Of a DNA stretch of 64,000 bases, positions 30,038 to 39,942 are shown piece after piece. This DNA comes from Magnetococcales bacterium (GTDB taxonomy: Bacteria > Pseudomonadota > Magnetococcia > Magnetococcales > JADGCH01). Below the pieces are notes generated by a model, which worked only from the letters and a program-made list of their open reading frames with translations, did not search any database and had not been told where the DNA came from. How positions within the stretch are numbered: position 1 is the first letter of the stretch; the number at the start of each line of letters is the position of its first letter. The translations under genes and the position numbers were made by a program. The stretch spans positions 1-64,000 of the forward strand of contig JADGCH010000006.1 of NCBI GenBank assembly GCA_015229115.1, in the 5' to 3' direction.

Positions 30038-30133
30038 GGTTGTTTCCTGTTTCGGTACTATTCCTGCAGTGGTGTTGGTAGCGTCATTGTGTCATAATGT
30101 GGTTATAATGAGCAACTATCTGGATGGGTTTTC

Positions 30134-30619
30134 ATGAACGTTCTGATCATCGACGACGATACCGTGGTCTGTAACCTGCTGGAGGAGATCCTTCGCTATG
30201 AAGGACACCGGACCGTTGTCACCCGTGACGGTCCTTCCGGTTTGCATGAGTTTCAGACCAGAGAGATTGAACTGGTACTGGTCGATGTCGCCATTGGTTT
30301 CACCATGGATGGTTGCGATGTAGCGCGACGCATCAAGCAGCTTACCATGAATCATCACCGTTTTGTACCCATTGTGCTGCTGACAGCCATGACAGACGAC
30401 ATCCAATTGGCCGACTGCATGGATCAAGGGGGTGATGATCTGATTATGAAACCCTTCAACCGCAATCTGCTTGAGGCCAAACTGCGCGCATGGGAACGCG
30501 TCATCAATCGTTTTGAAATGCAGCGGATCGAGCTGCAACAAAGCCATGACATGCAGCAGGATAGCACGGCAACGCTGTTGTCCTCAGAGGAGATGGCCGC
30601 TCTGCGCAGTCATGGCTGA
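30134..30619 (+). CDS. Response regulator receiver-domain protein
   Basis: MNVLIIDDDTVVCNLLEEIL, LVDVAIG, VLLTAMTDD, DDLIMKPFNRNLL. Confidence 0.85.
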   Translation: MNVLIIDDDTVVCNLLEEILRYEGHRTVVTRDGPSGLHEFQTREIELVLVDVAIGFTMDGCDVARRIKQLTMNHHRFVPIVLLTAMTDDIQLADCMDQGGDDLIMKPFNRNLLEAKLRAWERVINRFEMQRIELQQSHDMQQDSTATLLSSEEMAALRSHG

Positions 30620-31363
30620 ATGAGTCTGGCAATCGGGTGTGACAGGTAGGACAGCTGGAGCGAGTAAGCGCCAACCAGACCAAAACAGGGCCGTGATGCC
30701 GACAACCATCAGGATAACGGCCGCCAAGCGCCGCGCGGATAACGAGGGGCGCAACGTCAACAGCTTACCACTCATCAGCCCGCCCCCCAGTGTAAAGGGC
30801 AAGGTACCAAGACCAAACAAGGCCATAGAAGCCGCTGATGCAGCCGGGCTGGAGGTGCCGGTCGCGCTCCACAGCAGCGCCGCGTAGACCATGCCACAGG
30901 GTAGACACCCCCAGAGCAGGCCAAAAGCCAGCGCATGCCACGGTGCACGGGTGGGTAACATGCGCTGCGTCACAGGCTGCAACAGATGCCACAAGGGCAT
31001 CATCTTCCGCTCCAGCCATACCAATATGTTCCACCAGCCACCCAGATGAAGACCCGCCACCAACAGCACCAAAGCGGCCGTGGCCTGCATGGCAAAACGA
31101 ACCGGTGCCCCACCCAGCTGCATCAAACCTAAACCTGGCAGGGCAGCTATACCACCCAAAATAGCGTAGGTCGTGACACGTCCGGCGCCATACAACAACA
31201 GGTAAAGCAACATGCGCCCGCTCTGGTCACGAACAGATGTTGGCAAAGCCGCTGTCAGTGCGCCCAGAATGGCTCCGCACATGCCCAGACAATGGGGCAA
31301 GGCGGTAATACCCATCAATAACGGGATCCACAACAGGGCCAGATCGGCAACCGTTACTTCCAT
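30584..31363 (-). CDS. Sulfite exporter TauE/SafE-family (UreH-like TM) protein, likely cbb3-oxidase biogenesis associated
   Basis: GITALPHCLGMCGAILG and GLLWGCLPCGMVYAALLWSA repeats; downstream of ccoG/ccoH-like genes. Confidence 0.75.
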   Translation of the reverse strand: MEVTVADLALLWIPLLMGITALPHCLGMCGAILGALTAALPTSVRDQSGRMLLYLLLYGAGRVTTYAILGGIAALPGLGLMQLGGAPVRFAMQATAALVLLVAGLHLGGWWNILVWLERKMMPLWHLLQPVTQRMLPTRAPWHALAFGLLWGCLPCGMVYAALLWSATGTSSPAASAASMALFGLGTLPFTLGGGLMSGKLLTLRPSLSARRLAAVILMVVGITALFWSGWRLLAPAVLPVTPDCQTHSAMTAQSGHLL

Positions 31364-31372
31364 CCCGCTGGG

Positions 31373-31531
31373 TTACCGTCCCTCCTCTTCTTCCAACAAC
31401 CGTCGTCCCTGTTGCTCAAACCGTTGGCGATGACCAGGCCAAAAGGCCCACACCACCACACCGACAAAAGTGATAAAGAAGATGACCAAGGCCACTTGCT
31501 TGGACAACAGCAACCATTGATCAAATGTCAT
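31373..31531 (-). CDS. ccoQ: CcoQ/FixQ-like small cbb3 oxidase subunit (52 aa, not in ORF track)
   Basis: Translation MTFDQWLLLSKQVALVIFFITFVGVVVWAFWPGHRQRFEQQGRRLLEEEEGR: one TM plus WAFWPGHRQRFE tail typical of FixQ; ATGA overlap with the FixH-like gene. Confidence 0.75.
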   Translation of the reverse strand: MTFDQWLLLSKQVALVIFFITFVGVVVWAFWPGHRQRFEQQGRRLLEEEEGR

Positions 31532-32016
31532 GGCTCTCCCCTGAGTTGGATTCGTTCAACAAAACGCCAAGGAGGTGATTCCGGGCCGCCCTGCAACCGC
31601 ACTTCCCAGCTGCCGGGCAACGGTACAACTACCTGGGCCACGTAACGGCCGGGTTCCTGTTCCTGCATGGCCCAAGCTTGGTCATGGCCATCCTGAACTG
31701 GACGGTATAAGGCTCCGTTCATCTGGAGACCGGTTACCGGCCTGTTGTCACGATCACGCAGAGTCATCTCCAGCAATGCATGGCTACCGTGATCCGTGAC
31801 CCGCAGCGATGGCCGCCATTGCAACTGTTCCTGGGCCTGCTGCGCCATCAGCACCTGATTGAACTGTAACCCCTGCTGGTAGTGGCCAACCGTCGTCAAT
31901 CCGGTCCAACTGGTGCGGGAAAAATAGATCAGCGTTACGTTGACTGTCAGGACTGTCACAAAAAAGCAGATAGCCGCTACCAGCCACCCGTTGACTCCAC
32001 CAGACCGACTGTTCAT
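31528..32016 (-). CDS. ccoH: FixH/CcoH family protein
   Basis: Single N-terminal TM followed by a beta domain (ALLEMTLRDRDNRPVTGL); between ccoG and the ccoQ-like ORF. Confidence 0.75.
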   Translation of the reverse strand: MNSRSGGVNGWLVAAICFFVTVLTVNVTLIYFSRTSWTGLTTVGHYQQGLQFNQVLMAQQAQEQLQWRPSLRVTDHGSHALLEMTLRDRDNRPVTGLQMNGALYRPVQDGHDQAWAMQEQEPGRYVAQVVVPLPGSWEVRLQGGPESPPWRFVERIQLRGEP

Positions 32017-33428
32017 GACGGTCTCATGAAAACGCTATGATAAACATCTGATCCACCCGATGGCTGTAAGGATTCCAGCACGAAACGGATCTCGACAGAA
32101 CCAGCCATCAACGATTGTTCTGACTGCTTCAGATAGACCGTGTAGGGCATGACCTCTCCAGGCCCAACCGTTAGCATGACCCCACCAGCCTGATCCGACG
32201 CATTCTCCGTCACAGCGACACTCAATCGGGCATCGGGCAGCCCCTCAACCCTTAACCGGTATTGATGCGGTTCCTGAGACATGTTCAGCACCCGCACGGT
32301 GAAGTTATTCTGGATGCCGCCATCTGTCAAGGCAATGTACAACGGCTGCCTCTGACGGATCACCGTCAGGTGCAGTGGTGGTCGAGTCAGAAAATGGGTT
32401 GCTATACCGCCAGCCAGCAACAGCAGAATGAGGCTATAGGCCATGATGCGTGGCCGCAGAAAATGGGTCCGCCCACCACTGATCTCCCGCAACGAGGTAT
32501 AGCGGATCAATTCGTTGTCCATGTGCAACTTTTCGCCAACATCGTTACAGGCATCAATGCAGGCACCACAAGTAATGCACTGGTATTGCTGACCATTACG
32601 AATATCAATCCCGGTTGGGCACACCGTTACACACTGTTTACAATCGATACAAAGGCCATATTTGCTGTCAGCAGACTGGCGCAGCTGACGATTGCCCTGG
32701 CGCGGTTCACCCATCTCGGGATGATAGGCGACAATGATGGTATCCTCATCAAACATGACCCCCTGAAAACGGGAATAGGGGCACATGTAAATACAGACCT
32801 GCTCCCGCGCAAAACCAGCCATGGTATAGGTGGTTGCCGTCAGAATGGCTAGCGTGATCCAGGCTGGTAGCGGTGCAGTGCCTCGCAAAAACTGGGACAT
32901 CAGCGTTGGTGCATCGGCAAAGTAGAAGACAAAAAACCCCCCTGTTGCCATACTGATCAGAATCCACGTGAGGTGCTTGGCCAACTTGATGGCTAGTTTG
33001 CCTATCCCCCATGGCGACTGGTCCAGCTTGATGCGCTGCTTGCGATTACCCTCGAACAGCTTTTCGACGTAAAGAAAAAGATCTGTCCAGACAGTCTGGA
33101 AACAGATGTAACCACAAAAAACACGTCCAGCCAGAGTGGTGATAAAAAACAGCAATACGGCAGCGGCAATGAGCAATAAGGCCAACAGAAAGATCTCCTG
33201 TGGCCAGATAATCAGGTCAAAAATGTAGAACTTGCGGTTGGGCAGATCGAACAGCACCGCTTGATCGGGCAAGCTGCCAGGTCTGTTCCAACGCAACAGG
33301 GGCAACACAATCCAGATCCCCAGCAACAGAAAAATCAATCCCCAACGCATACGGCGAAAGAAACCGGTCTGGTAACGTGGATATAGTTTTTTCCAGTCAG
33401 AATATAAAGATACCGTTCCTTCACTCAT
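32013..33428 (-). CDS. ccoG: Cytochrome c oxidase accessory protein CcoG/RdxA/FixG (polyferredoxin)
   Basis: Multi-TM; FCGYICFQTVWTDLF; CIDCKQCVTVCPTGIDIRNGQQYQCITCGACIDACN; C-terminal Ig-like domain. Confidence 0.92.
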   Translation of the reverse strand: MSEGTVSLYSDWKKLYPRYQTGFFRRMRWGLIFLLLGIWIVLPLLRWNRPGSLPDQAVLFDLPNRKFYIFDLIIWPQEIFLLALLLIAAAVLLFFITTLAGRVFCGYICFQTVWTDLFLYVEKLFEGNRKQRIKLDQSPWGIGKLAIKLAKHLTWILISMATGGFFVFYFADAPTLMSQFLRGTAPLPAWITLAILTATTYTMAGFAREQVCIYMCPYSRFQGVMFDEDTIIVAYHPEMGEPRQGNRQLRQSADSKYGLCIDCKQCVTVCPTGIDIRNGQQYQCITCGACIDACNDVGEKLHMDNELIRYTSLREISGGRTHFLRPRIMAYSLILLLLAGGIATHFLTRPPLHLTVIRQRQPLYIALTDGGIQNNFTVRVLNMSQEPHQYRLRVEGLPDARLSVAVTENASDQAGGVMLTVGPGEVMPYTVYLKQSEQSLMAGSVEIRFVLESLQPSGGSDVYHSVFMRPS

Positions 33429-33607
33429 TCGATTATGAGCCCCCTATAATGGCAGAAGTTTATTGATCCATAATAAGCATAAATAGGATCATTCATAACA
33501 ATGCTATCATAAATGTAACATATTGTATCAGAACAACTCAAATAAGTTATAAACCCAATGATACGCTAGAGCTGGAGAGCATTCAACGACTGAAAAAGTT
33601 CCCCGTT

Positions 33608-33628
33608 TTTTTCTGTGAATCAGAAAAA
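33608..33628. promoter_or_regulatory. AT-rich inverted repeat TTTTTCTG-TGAAT-CAGAAAAA in the ccoG/ccoN divergent region
   Basis: 8-bp perfect arms, about 86 nt upstream of the ccoN start. Confidence 0.35.
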
Positions 33629-33713
33629 TATTTTACTTTCTTTACCGCTGTTTTGTTTTACAATGACAATCTGTGTCATGTTGCATTAACGCTATCGAAG
33701 AAAGGAGATCACT

Positions 33714-35114
33714 GTGGCAGTCGTGGCAACAGAATCCTATGACTATGCGGTTGTCCGCAAATTTTCGGTGATGGCGATCGTTTACGGTGTGGTCGGATTC
33801 CTGGTGGGCGTCATCATTGCCCTGGAGCTCGCATTTCCGGAACTGAACGCTGGTATCCCCTATATCTCATTCGGGAGGCTGCGCCCGCTTCATACCTCAG
33901 CAGTCATCTTTGCCTTTGGTGGCTCGGTTCTGTTTGCTACCAGTTATTACATCGTACAACGCACTTGCCGTGCCCGCCTCTTCTCCGACTTTCTCTCCAG
34001 TTTTACCTTCTGGGGCTGGAATCTGGTGGTGGTGGCCGTGGTCATTACTTACCCTCTGGGTCTGTCGCAGGGCAAAGAGTATGCGGAGACTATCTGGCCC
34101 ATCGATCTGCTGATTACGGTGGTGTGGGTGGCCTATTTCATCAATTTTGTCGGCACCCTGGCACGCCGCAAGGAACCCCACATCTATGTGGCCAACTGGT
34201 TTTATCTGGCCTTCATCATCACAGTGGCCTTGCTGCACATTGTCAATAATCTGGCCATTCCGGTCAACATGACCGACTCCTACAGCATCTATTCCGGTGT
34301 GCAGGATGCCATGATTCAATGGTGGTATGGTCACAATGCTGTTGGATTTTTCCTGACAGCAGCCTTTCTCGGTCTGATGTACTACTTTATCCCCAAACAG
34401 GCTGAGCGCCCTGTCTACTCCTATCGTCTTTCCATTGTTCATTTCTGGGCGCTGGTATTCCTCTACATCTGGGCTGGTCCACACCATTTGCATTACACAG
34501 CCCTACCAGACTGGGCCTCAACGCTGGGTGCCACCTTTTCGATCATGTTGCTGCTGCCCTCGTGGGGTGGTATGATCAATGGCATCATGACCCTTTCCGG
34601 AGCTTGGCACAAGCTGCGTACCGACCCGATTCTGCGTTTTCTGATTGTCTCACTCTCCTTCTATGGTATGTCAACCTTCGAAGGACCGATGATGTCGATC
34701 AAAACGGTCAACGCCCTGTCACACTATACCGACTGGACCGTTGGTCACGTTCATTCCGGCGCTCTGGGTTGGGTCGCCATGGTTTCATTTGGTGCCCTGT
34801 ACCACATGATGCCCAAACTCTGGAATACGCGCATTCACTCGGTAGCCCTAATTAACTTTCATTTCTGGCTGGCGACCATCGGCGTGGTGCTCTACATCGT
34901 CGCGATGTGGATTTCAGGCATCATGCAAGGACTGATGTGGCGCGCCTATGACCAGTTCGGCAATCTAACCTACTCCTTTGCTGAGACCGTGGCAGCGATG
35001 CATCCCTATTATCTCATCCGGGCGTTAGGGGGCATTGTTTTTCTGGTTGGTGCGTTGGTTATGGTCTATAACATCGTTATGACCATCAAGAACAGCGACC
35101 GTGTTCCGGCTTGA
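33714..35114 (+). CDS. ccoN: cbb3-type cytochrome c oxidase subunit I
   Basis: GTG start after AAAGGAG; haem-copper oxidase subunit with [27 protein letters not shown] and [11 protein letters not shown]. Confidence 0.95.
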   Translation: MAVVATESYDYAVVRKFSVMAIVYGVVGFLVGVIIALELAFPELNAGIPYISFGRLRPLHTSAVIFAFGGSVLFATSYYIVQRTCRARLFSDFLSSFTFWGWNLVVVAVVITYPLGLSQGKEYAETIWPIDLLITVVWVAYFINFVGTLARRKEPHIYVANWFYLAFIITVALLHIVNNLAIPVNMTDSYSIYSGVQDAMIQWWYGHNAVGFFLTAAFLGLMYYFIPKQAERPVYSYRLSIVHFWALVFLYIWAGPHHLHYTALPDWASTLGATFSIMLLLPSWGGMINGIMTLSGAWHKLRTDPILRFLIVSLSFYGMSTFEGPMMSIKTVNALSHYTDWTVGHVHSGALGWVAMVSFGALYHMMPKLWNTRIHSVALINFHFWLATIGVVLYIVAMWISGIMQGLMWRAYDQFGNLTYSFAETVAAMHPYYLIRALGGIVFLVGALVMVYNIVMTIKNSDRVPA

Positions 35115-35135
35115 TCTGGCAAGGAGGCAACAACA

Positions 35136-35852
35136 ATGAATCACGCAATCGTTGAGAAAAGCATTCCCATCATGAGCCTGTTGACCCTGATCATGGTGTC
35201 AATCGGTGGTCTGGTGGAGATTGTGCCGCTGTTCTTTATCGACAGCACCATTGAGACGGTACAGGGCATGCGCCCCTACACACCGCTGGAACTCAAGGGA
35301 CGGGATATCTACATCCGCGAAGGCTGCTACAACTGCCACTCACAGATGGTCCGCCCGTTCCGTGATGAGAAAGAGCGTTACGGGCATTACTCACTGGCTG
35401 CCGAAAGCATGTACGATCATCCGTTCCAGTGGGGGTCGAAGCGGACCGGACCAGATCTGGCTCGGGTCGGTGGTAAATATTCCAGTCTGTGGCATCAGGA
35501 GCACATGCGCAATCCTCGCGCCGTTGTACCGGAATCGGTCATGCCTTCCTACCCATGGTTGGAGAAAACTGCCCTGAATTATGGTGATGTCGGTGCGCGT
35601 ATGGCGGCCCTGAAAAAAGTGGGTGTTCCCTATACCGACGAGATGATCCAACAAGCCAAGGCTGATCTGGAAGCGCAGGCAGTTCCAGGTCGCAGCACAA
35701 CAGCCCTGACGGGCCGTTATGGCAAAAAGGTTCCTGTCGATGACTTTGACGCCAAACCGGATCAGATCACTGAACTGGATGCGATGACTGCTTATTTACA
35801 AATGCTGGGTACGCTGGTGGACTTTTCGTCGTACCAAGCCCGTAGTCGCTGA
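35136..35852 (+). CDS. ccoO: cbb3-type cytochrome c oxidase subunit II
   Basis: N-terminal [30 protein letters not shown] c-type haem motif. Confidence 0.95.
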   Translation: MNHAIVEKSIPIMSLLTLIMVSIGGLVEIVPLFFIDSTIETVQGMRPYTPLELKGRDIYIREGCYNCHSQMVRPFRDEKERYGHYSLAAESMYDHPFQWGSKRTGPDLARVGGKYSSLWHQEHMRNPRAVVPESVMPSYPWLEKTALNYGDVGARMAALKKVGVPYTDEMIQQAKADLEAQAVPGRSTTALTGRYGKKVPVDDFDAKPDQITELDAMTAYLQMLGTLVDFSSYQARSR

Positions 35853-35882
35853 TCGTAACCGGAACAGGAGGAGGGATTTGCC

Positions 35883-36818
35883 ATGGCTACTCGTCAACAA
35901 AACCAGAACCAACCACAGCAGGGAACCCCGACCACTGGTCATCAGTGGGACAATGACGAAGGCTATCCACTGCAGGAATACAACAACCCCCTACCAACCT
36001 GGTGGCTTTACACCTTCTATGCCACCATCGTTTACGCCGTGATCTACTGGGTTCTTTATCCAGCTTGGCCCACGATTAACGGATTTACCAAGGGCGTGCT
36101 CGGAAGTTCCATGTACCAGGAACTGGCCGCGGAAGAAGCTGCCGCCAAAGCTGCCCGTCAAGGTCTGGAACAGCAACTGGCCACACTCTCCCTGGAAGAA
36201 GCGGCCCGTGACAACCGGATGTTGCAGTTTGCCTTGTCAAGCGGCAAGGCCGTTTTTGGCGACAATTGTGCCCCTTGTCATGGTACCGGTGGTGTCGGCT
36301 CCCAAGCCAAGGGCTTCCCGGTGCTTGTTGACGATGACTGGCTGTATGGTGGCACACTGGCGGCCATACAGGAGAGCATCGCCAAGGGTCGTTCGGGCCA
36401 GATGCCGGCTCACCTGCAAGCAGCCGGTGGTTCTCTCAGTGATGATCAAATCAATGATTTAACACAATTTACCCTGAGTCTGTCACAGCGGGCTACCGAT
36501 CAGGTTGCTGCCCAGCGCGGCCAAAAGCTCTTTGGCGGCGAAGCGGGTTGCAACAACTGCCATGGCGACCAGGGTAAAGGATCCCTGCGAGACACCGTTG
36601 CTGGCCAGCCCATCGATCACGCCGTTGGAGCCCCCAACCTGACCGACAAAATCTGGTTGCATGGTGGTGATGTCGAAACCATCAAAGCTTCAATCGCCAA
36701 GGGACGTAATGGCCAGATGCCTGCCTGGGGCGGTAGCGCAGGGCGACTGTCACCCCTTGACATCAAGGCTGTTACGATCTACGTCCACGCCCTCGGAGGG
36801 GGACAGAAGTCGCGTTGA
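35883..36818 (+). CDS. ccoP: cbb3-type cytochrome c oxidase subunit III
   Basis: Two c-haem motifs (CAPCHG, CNNCHG); YNNPLPTWWLYTFYATIVYAVIYWVLYPAWP. Confidence 0.95.
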   Translation: MATRQQNQNQPQQGTPTTGHQWDNDEGYPLQEYNNPLPTWWLYTFYATIVYAVIYWVLYPAWPTINGFTKGVLGSSMYQELAAEEAAAKAARQGLEQQLATLSLEEAARDNRMLQFALSSGKAVFGDNCAPCHGTGGVGSQAKGFPVLVDDDWLYGGTLAAIQESIAKGRSGQMPAHLQAAGGSLSDDQINDLTQFTLSLSQRATDQVAAQRGQKLFGGEAGCNNCHGDQGKGSLRDTVAGQPIDHAVGAPNLTDKIWLHGGDVETIKASIAKGRNGQMPAWGGSAGRLSPLDIKAVTIYVHALGGGQKSR

Positions 36819-36832
36819 TTGATCTCTCCAAA

Positions 36833-36867
36833 GCATAGGCCTCCATCTCGTGGATGAAGGCCTATGC
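36833..36867 (+). terminator. Hairpin immediately after ccoP
   Basis: GCATAGGCCTCCATC-TCGTG-GATGAAGGCCTATGC: 15-nt arms with one mismatch; weak U-tract. Confidence 0.55.
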
Positions 36868-37090
36868 GCTGCAAAAACAGACTGGCAACTCGTGCCGCTC
36901 GTCCTTGCGAAATGCTCCAAGACCACCCAGTATCCAGCATAGTAGTCAAGTTCCTCACAATGGTCGAGCTGATGACCAGACGATGACGAAAACCACATGA
37001 CAATCCTGTAAAAAATTGCTAACATTGCCGCCTTGATTTCAGCTGAACTGATTTGGATCCACCTCTAGCACCATTCAGGAAGGGCGTTGC

Positions 37091-38485
37091 ATGAGCATGG
37101 TTGTCATTGATGAACCACAAAAAGCCGCTACCAGCCAGACCCCCATGTATGTGGAGACGATTCATCGCCTGTACCATAAGGGTGCGACCGCTCAACTGAC
37201 TCGCGTCATTGACAAGTTGTTGCCAGCTGATATTGCCTTGGTGATCAACTCATCGGACGATGTCAGCGAAGCCATGGACCTGTTCGAGCTTATCAAGAAC
37301 CCCATGCACGCTGGTGCGACCCTGAAGGATCTCAACGAAGATTTCCAGATCCATATCATTTCACTCTGTACACTGGAACGTGCCGTATTTATTCTGGAAA
37401 GCCTGCCTCCTGATACACGCAGCGATATCATCGGTAAACTGAGCCCGGAAGTGGGCGACCGATTGATGAATGCCCTGCGCCAGGAAACCCAGAAAGAGGT
37501 ACAGGATCTGCTGCAATACCTGCCCGATACGGCCGGTAGTCTGATGACATCCCGATTCCTGGCTCTGTCAGAACAAACTTCGGCCAGTGCTGCCATTCAG
37601 GCAGTGCGCGAACTGCCTTTTCATGAGTTTGTCCTGTATGCCTATGTCCTGGATGATAAACACCGTTTAACCGGTGTCTGCTCATTGCGCCAATTGTTGT
37701 TGTCACCGGCCAACAGGCCAGTCAAACAGATCATGGAACCAAGAGTCCATACCGTCAATGTTGACACCCCCCAGGAAGATGCTGCCAAACTGGTCACCCG
37801 CTATGGCTTGCTAGCCATACCGGTGGTCAATGACCAAGGGGTGTTGCGAGGTATTATCACCGCAGACGATTTGATCAACGTCATACAGGACTCCGACACC
37901 GAATCAATGATGAAGGCCGTGGGTGTCGATGCTGAGCACAAACTCAGTATCCTGGCACAATCGTTTACCAGCATTGCCAAGAAACGGTTACCTTGGCTGG
38001 TTGCTCCATTCATGGGTGGCCTGTTGGCGGCCTATATTCTGAGTTACTACGAACACACGATGGCCACTGTTATCCAGTTGAGTTTTTTCATGCCCATGAT
38101 CTTCGGCATGGCAGGCAACGTTGGCAGCCAAACGGCTGTTGTGGCCATACGAGGTTTGGCCACTGGAGCCATAAAAATCAGTGATTATGTCAAATTACTC
38201 CTTAAAGAGACTTGGGTTGGATTGCTGATTGGTGCTTTTTATGCGGCCTGCCTCTCTGGCTATGCCTTGGTCGTCTTCAAAAGCAACATCTTGGCCTTTG
38301 TGGTCGGAATCAGCATTCTGAGCAATATCACCTATGCGGGAGTCATCGCAGCCAGCCTGCCGGTCCTGTTACAGAAAATGGGTCATGATCCGGCCGTGGG
38401 CGGTGGTCCCTATGTGCTGACCACTGTCGATGTACTGGGAGTGGTTAACTACCTGTTTATTGCTACGATAGTTTATGGTCTGTAA
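37091..38485 (+). CDS. mgtE: Magnesium transporter MgtE (copy 1)
   Basis: MgtE N-domain, CBS pair, TM region with GNVGSQTAVVAIRGLATG and VGGGPYVLTTVDVLG. Confidence 0.92.
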   Translation: MSMVVIDEPQKAATSQTPMYVETIHRLYHKGATAQLTRVIDKLLPADIALVINSSDDVSEAMDLFELIKNPMHAGATLKDLNEDFQIHIISLCTLERAVFILESLPPDTRSDIIGKLSPEVGDRLMNALRQETQKEVQDLLQYLPDTAGSLMTSRFLALSEQTSASAAIQAVRELPFHEFVLYAYVLDDKHRLTGVCSLRQLLLSPANRPVKQIMEPRVHTVNVDTPQEDAAKLVTRYGLLAIPVVNDQGVLRGIITADDLINVIQDSDTESMMKAVGVDAEHKLSILAQSFTSIAKKRLPWLVAPFMGGLLAAYILSYYEHTMATVIQLSFFMPMIFGMAGNVGSQTAVVAIRGLATGAIKISDYVKLLLKETWVGLLIGAFYAACLSGYALVVFKSNILAFVVGISILSNITYAGVIAASLPVLLQKMGHDPAVGGGPYVLTTVDVLGVVNYLFIATIVYGL

Positions 38486-38510
38486 TTTCTTGATGAAGCG
38501 ATTGTGAGGA

Positions 38511-39917
38511 TTGAGTGCCATGAGCATGATGATGACCGACAATGACAGCAACAGCACGGCCGCCCAGCCCTATACCAGCAAAATCGCTGAAACCATTATG
38601 CGCCTCCATCGCAGGGGGTCTTCTTCCCATCTGACACAATTACTAAGTAAAATCAAGACCTCAGAATTGGCCAATATCCTGGACAGCTTCCCTGAGCACA
38701 AGGCCAGCGAGATCTTCACGCTCATCTCTCCTCCCTCGCATGCAGCCCAGGTGCTGGAATTGGTTCATGTCAGCCACAGAAAATATATCCTGTCCTGCTG
38801 TACCATGGATCAGGCCCTTGCGGTGTTAAAAGGCATGTCAGCCGAATCCCGTCATCTGAGAATGAGCGAGCTGGATGTGGATGTTGCCAAACGACTGACG
38901 GATGCCATGCAGCAGACGCTGCAACAGGATGAAAACGATCAGCTGTTGCAATATGAGCGCAACACGGCTGGCAGCATCATGAATACCAGCTTTTTCTCCA
39001 TGCCACAATCCATTACGGCCGCCGCAGCGATCCAGGCCGTGCAGGGATTATCCTCCCATGAGTCGGTCTTCTATCTCTATGTTGTCGATGAGGATCAGCA
39101 TCTGGTGGGGGTTTGTTCGTTACGCAAACTCATTCTGGCCGATCCCGACAAGACCCTGAAAGAATTTACCCACTCCAGACTGATCAAGGTTCATGTCGAT
39201 ACACCTCAGGGGATCGTGGCTAACCAGATCTCCCGTTATCGTCTGCTGGCCATGCCCGTTGTGGATGATCTGGGTGTTCTGGTAGGACAGATCACGGTCG
39301 ATGACCTGATCGATGTCATCCAGGAGGAACACACCAGCTCCTTGATGAAGATGGTTGGTATTGGATCTAAAAACACGGATGTGTTGGCGCAGTCACCTTT
39401 CCGTATCTTTCGCGATCGTGTGCCTTGGTTAATCAGTGCCTTCGTTGCCTACCTGATGATTTCGGCCATCCTGGATGGATTTGAGGAGACCCTGTCTGCT
39501 GTGGTACAGTTGGCTTTCTTTTTTCCCATCGTCATCGGCATGTCAGGCAATGCCGGCAGCCAAACTGGTACTGTTATCGTAAGGGGGTTGGCACTGGGGA
39601 CAATCCACAATTCCCATTTCTTCAAGTTGCTGTTCAAGGAACTGGGTGCCAATCTGATCCAGGGTTTGGTCTATGGAAGCTGTCTTGCCCTTGCTGCTTA
39701 TGCCATTTTTAGAAGTCCGCAGTTATCCATGGCAGTAGGCCCTACGCTAACCTTTAACATCATTGCGGCATCCGCTATTGCCATGTCGTTACCGTTTTTC
39801 TTCAAACGCCTTGGAGCTGATCCAGCAGTCGCCGCGGGTCCATTGGCTTTAGCCTTTATTGATATGGTAGGCTCGATTAACTACTTGGTTATTGCTTCTC
39901 TTGTGTTCAATCTATAA
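38511..39917 (+). CDS. mgtE: Magnesium transporter MgtE (copy 2, tandem paralogue)
   Basis: Same architecture; SGNAGSQTGTVIVRGLALG, AAGPLALAFIDMVG. Confidence 0.92.
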   Translation: MSAMSMMMTDNDSNSTAAQPYTSKIAETIMRLHRRGSSSHLTQLLSKIKTSELANILDSFPEHKASEIFTLISPPSHAAQVLELVHVSHRKYILSCCTMDQALAVLKGMSAESRHLRMSELDVDVAKRLTDAMQQTLQQDENDQLLQYERNTAGSIMNTSFFSMPQSITAAAAIQAVQGLSSHESVFYLYVVDEDQHLVGVCSLRKLILADPDKTLKEFTHSRLIKVHVDTPQGIVANQISRYRLLAMPVVDDLGVLVGQITVDDLIDVIQEEHTSSLMKMVGIGSKNTDVLAQSPFRIFRDRVPWLISAFVAYLMISAILDGFEETLSAVVQLAFFFPIVIGMSGNAGSQTGTVIVRGLALGTIHNSHFFKLLFKELGANLIQGLVYGSCLALAAYAIFRSPQLSMAVGPTLTFNIIAASAIAMSLPFFFKRLGADPAVAAGPLALAFIDMVGSINYLVIASLVFNL

Positions 39918-39942
39918 CGGTTCATTTCAGAGGTTGGTCGAC

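Noticed and set aside
33460-33480. Possible FNR box TTGATCCATAATAA upstream of ccoN/ccoG
   Set aside because: Only the left half-site matches; the right half fits at about 3 of 5 positions.
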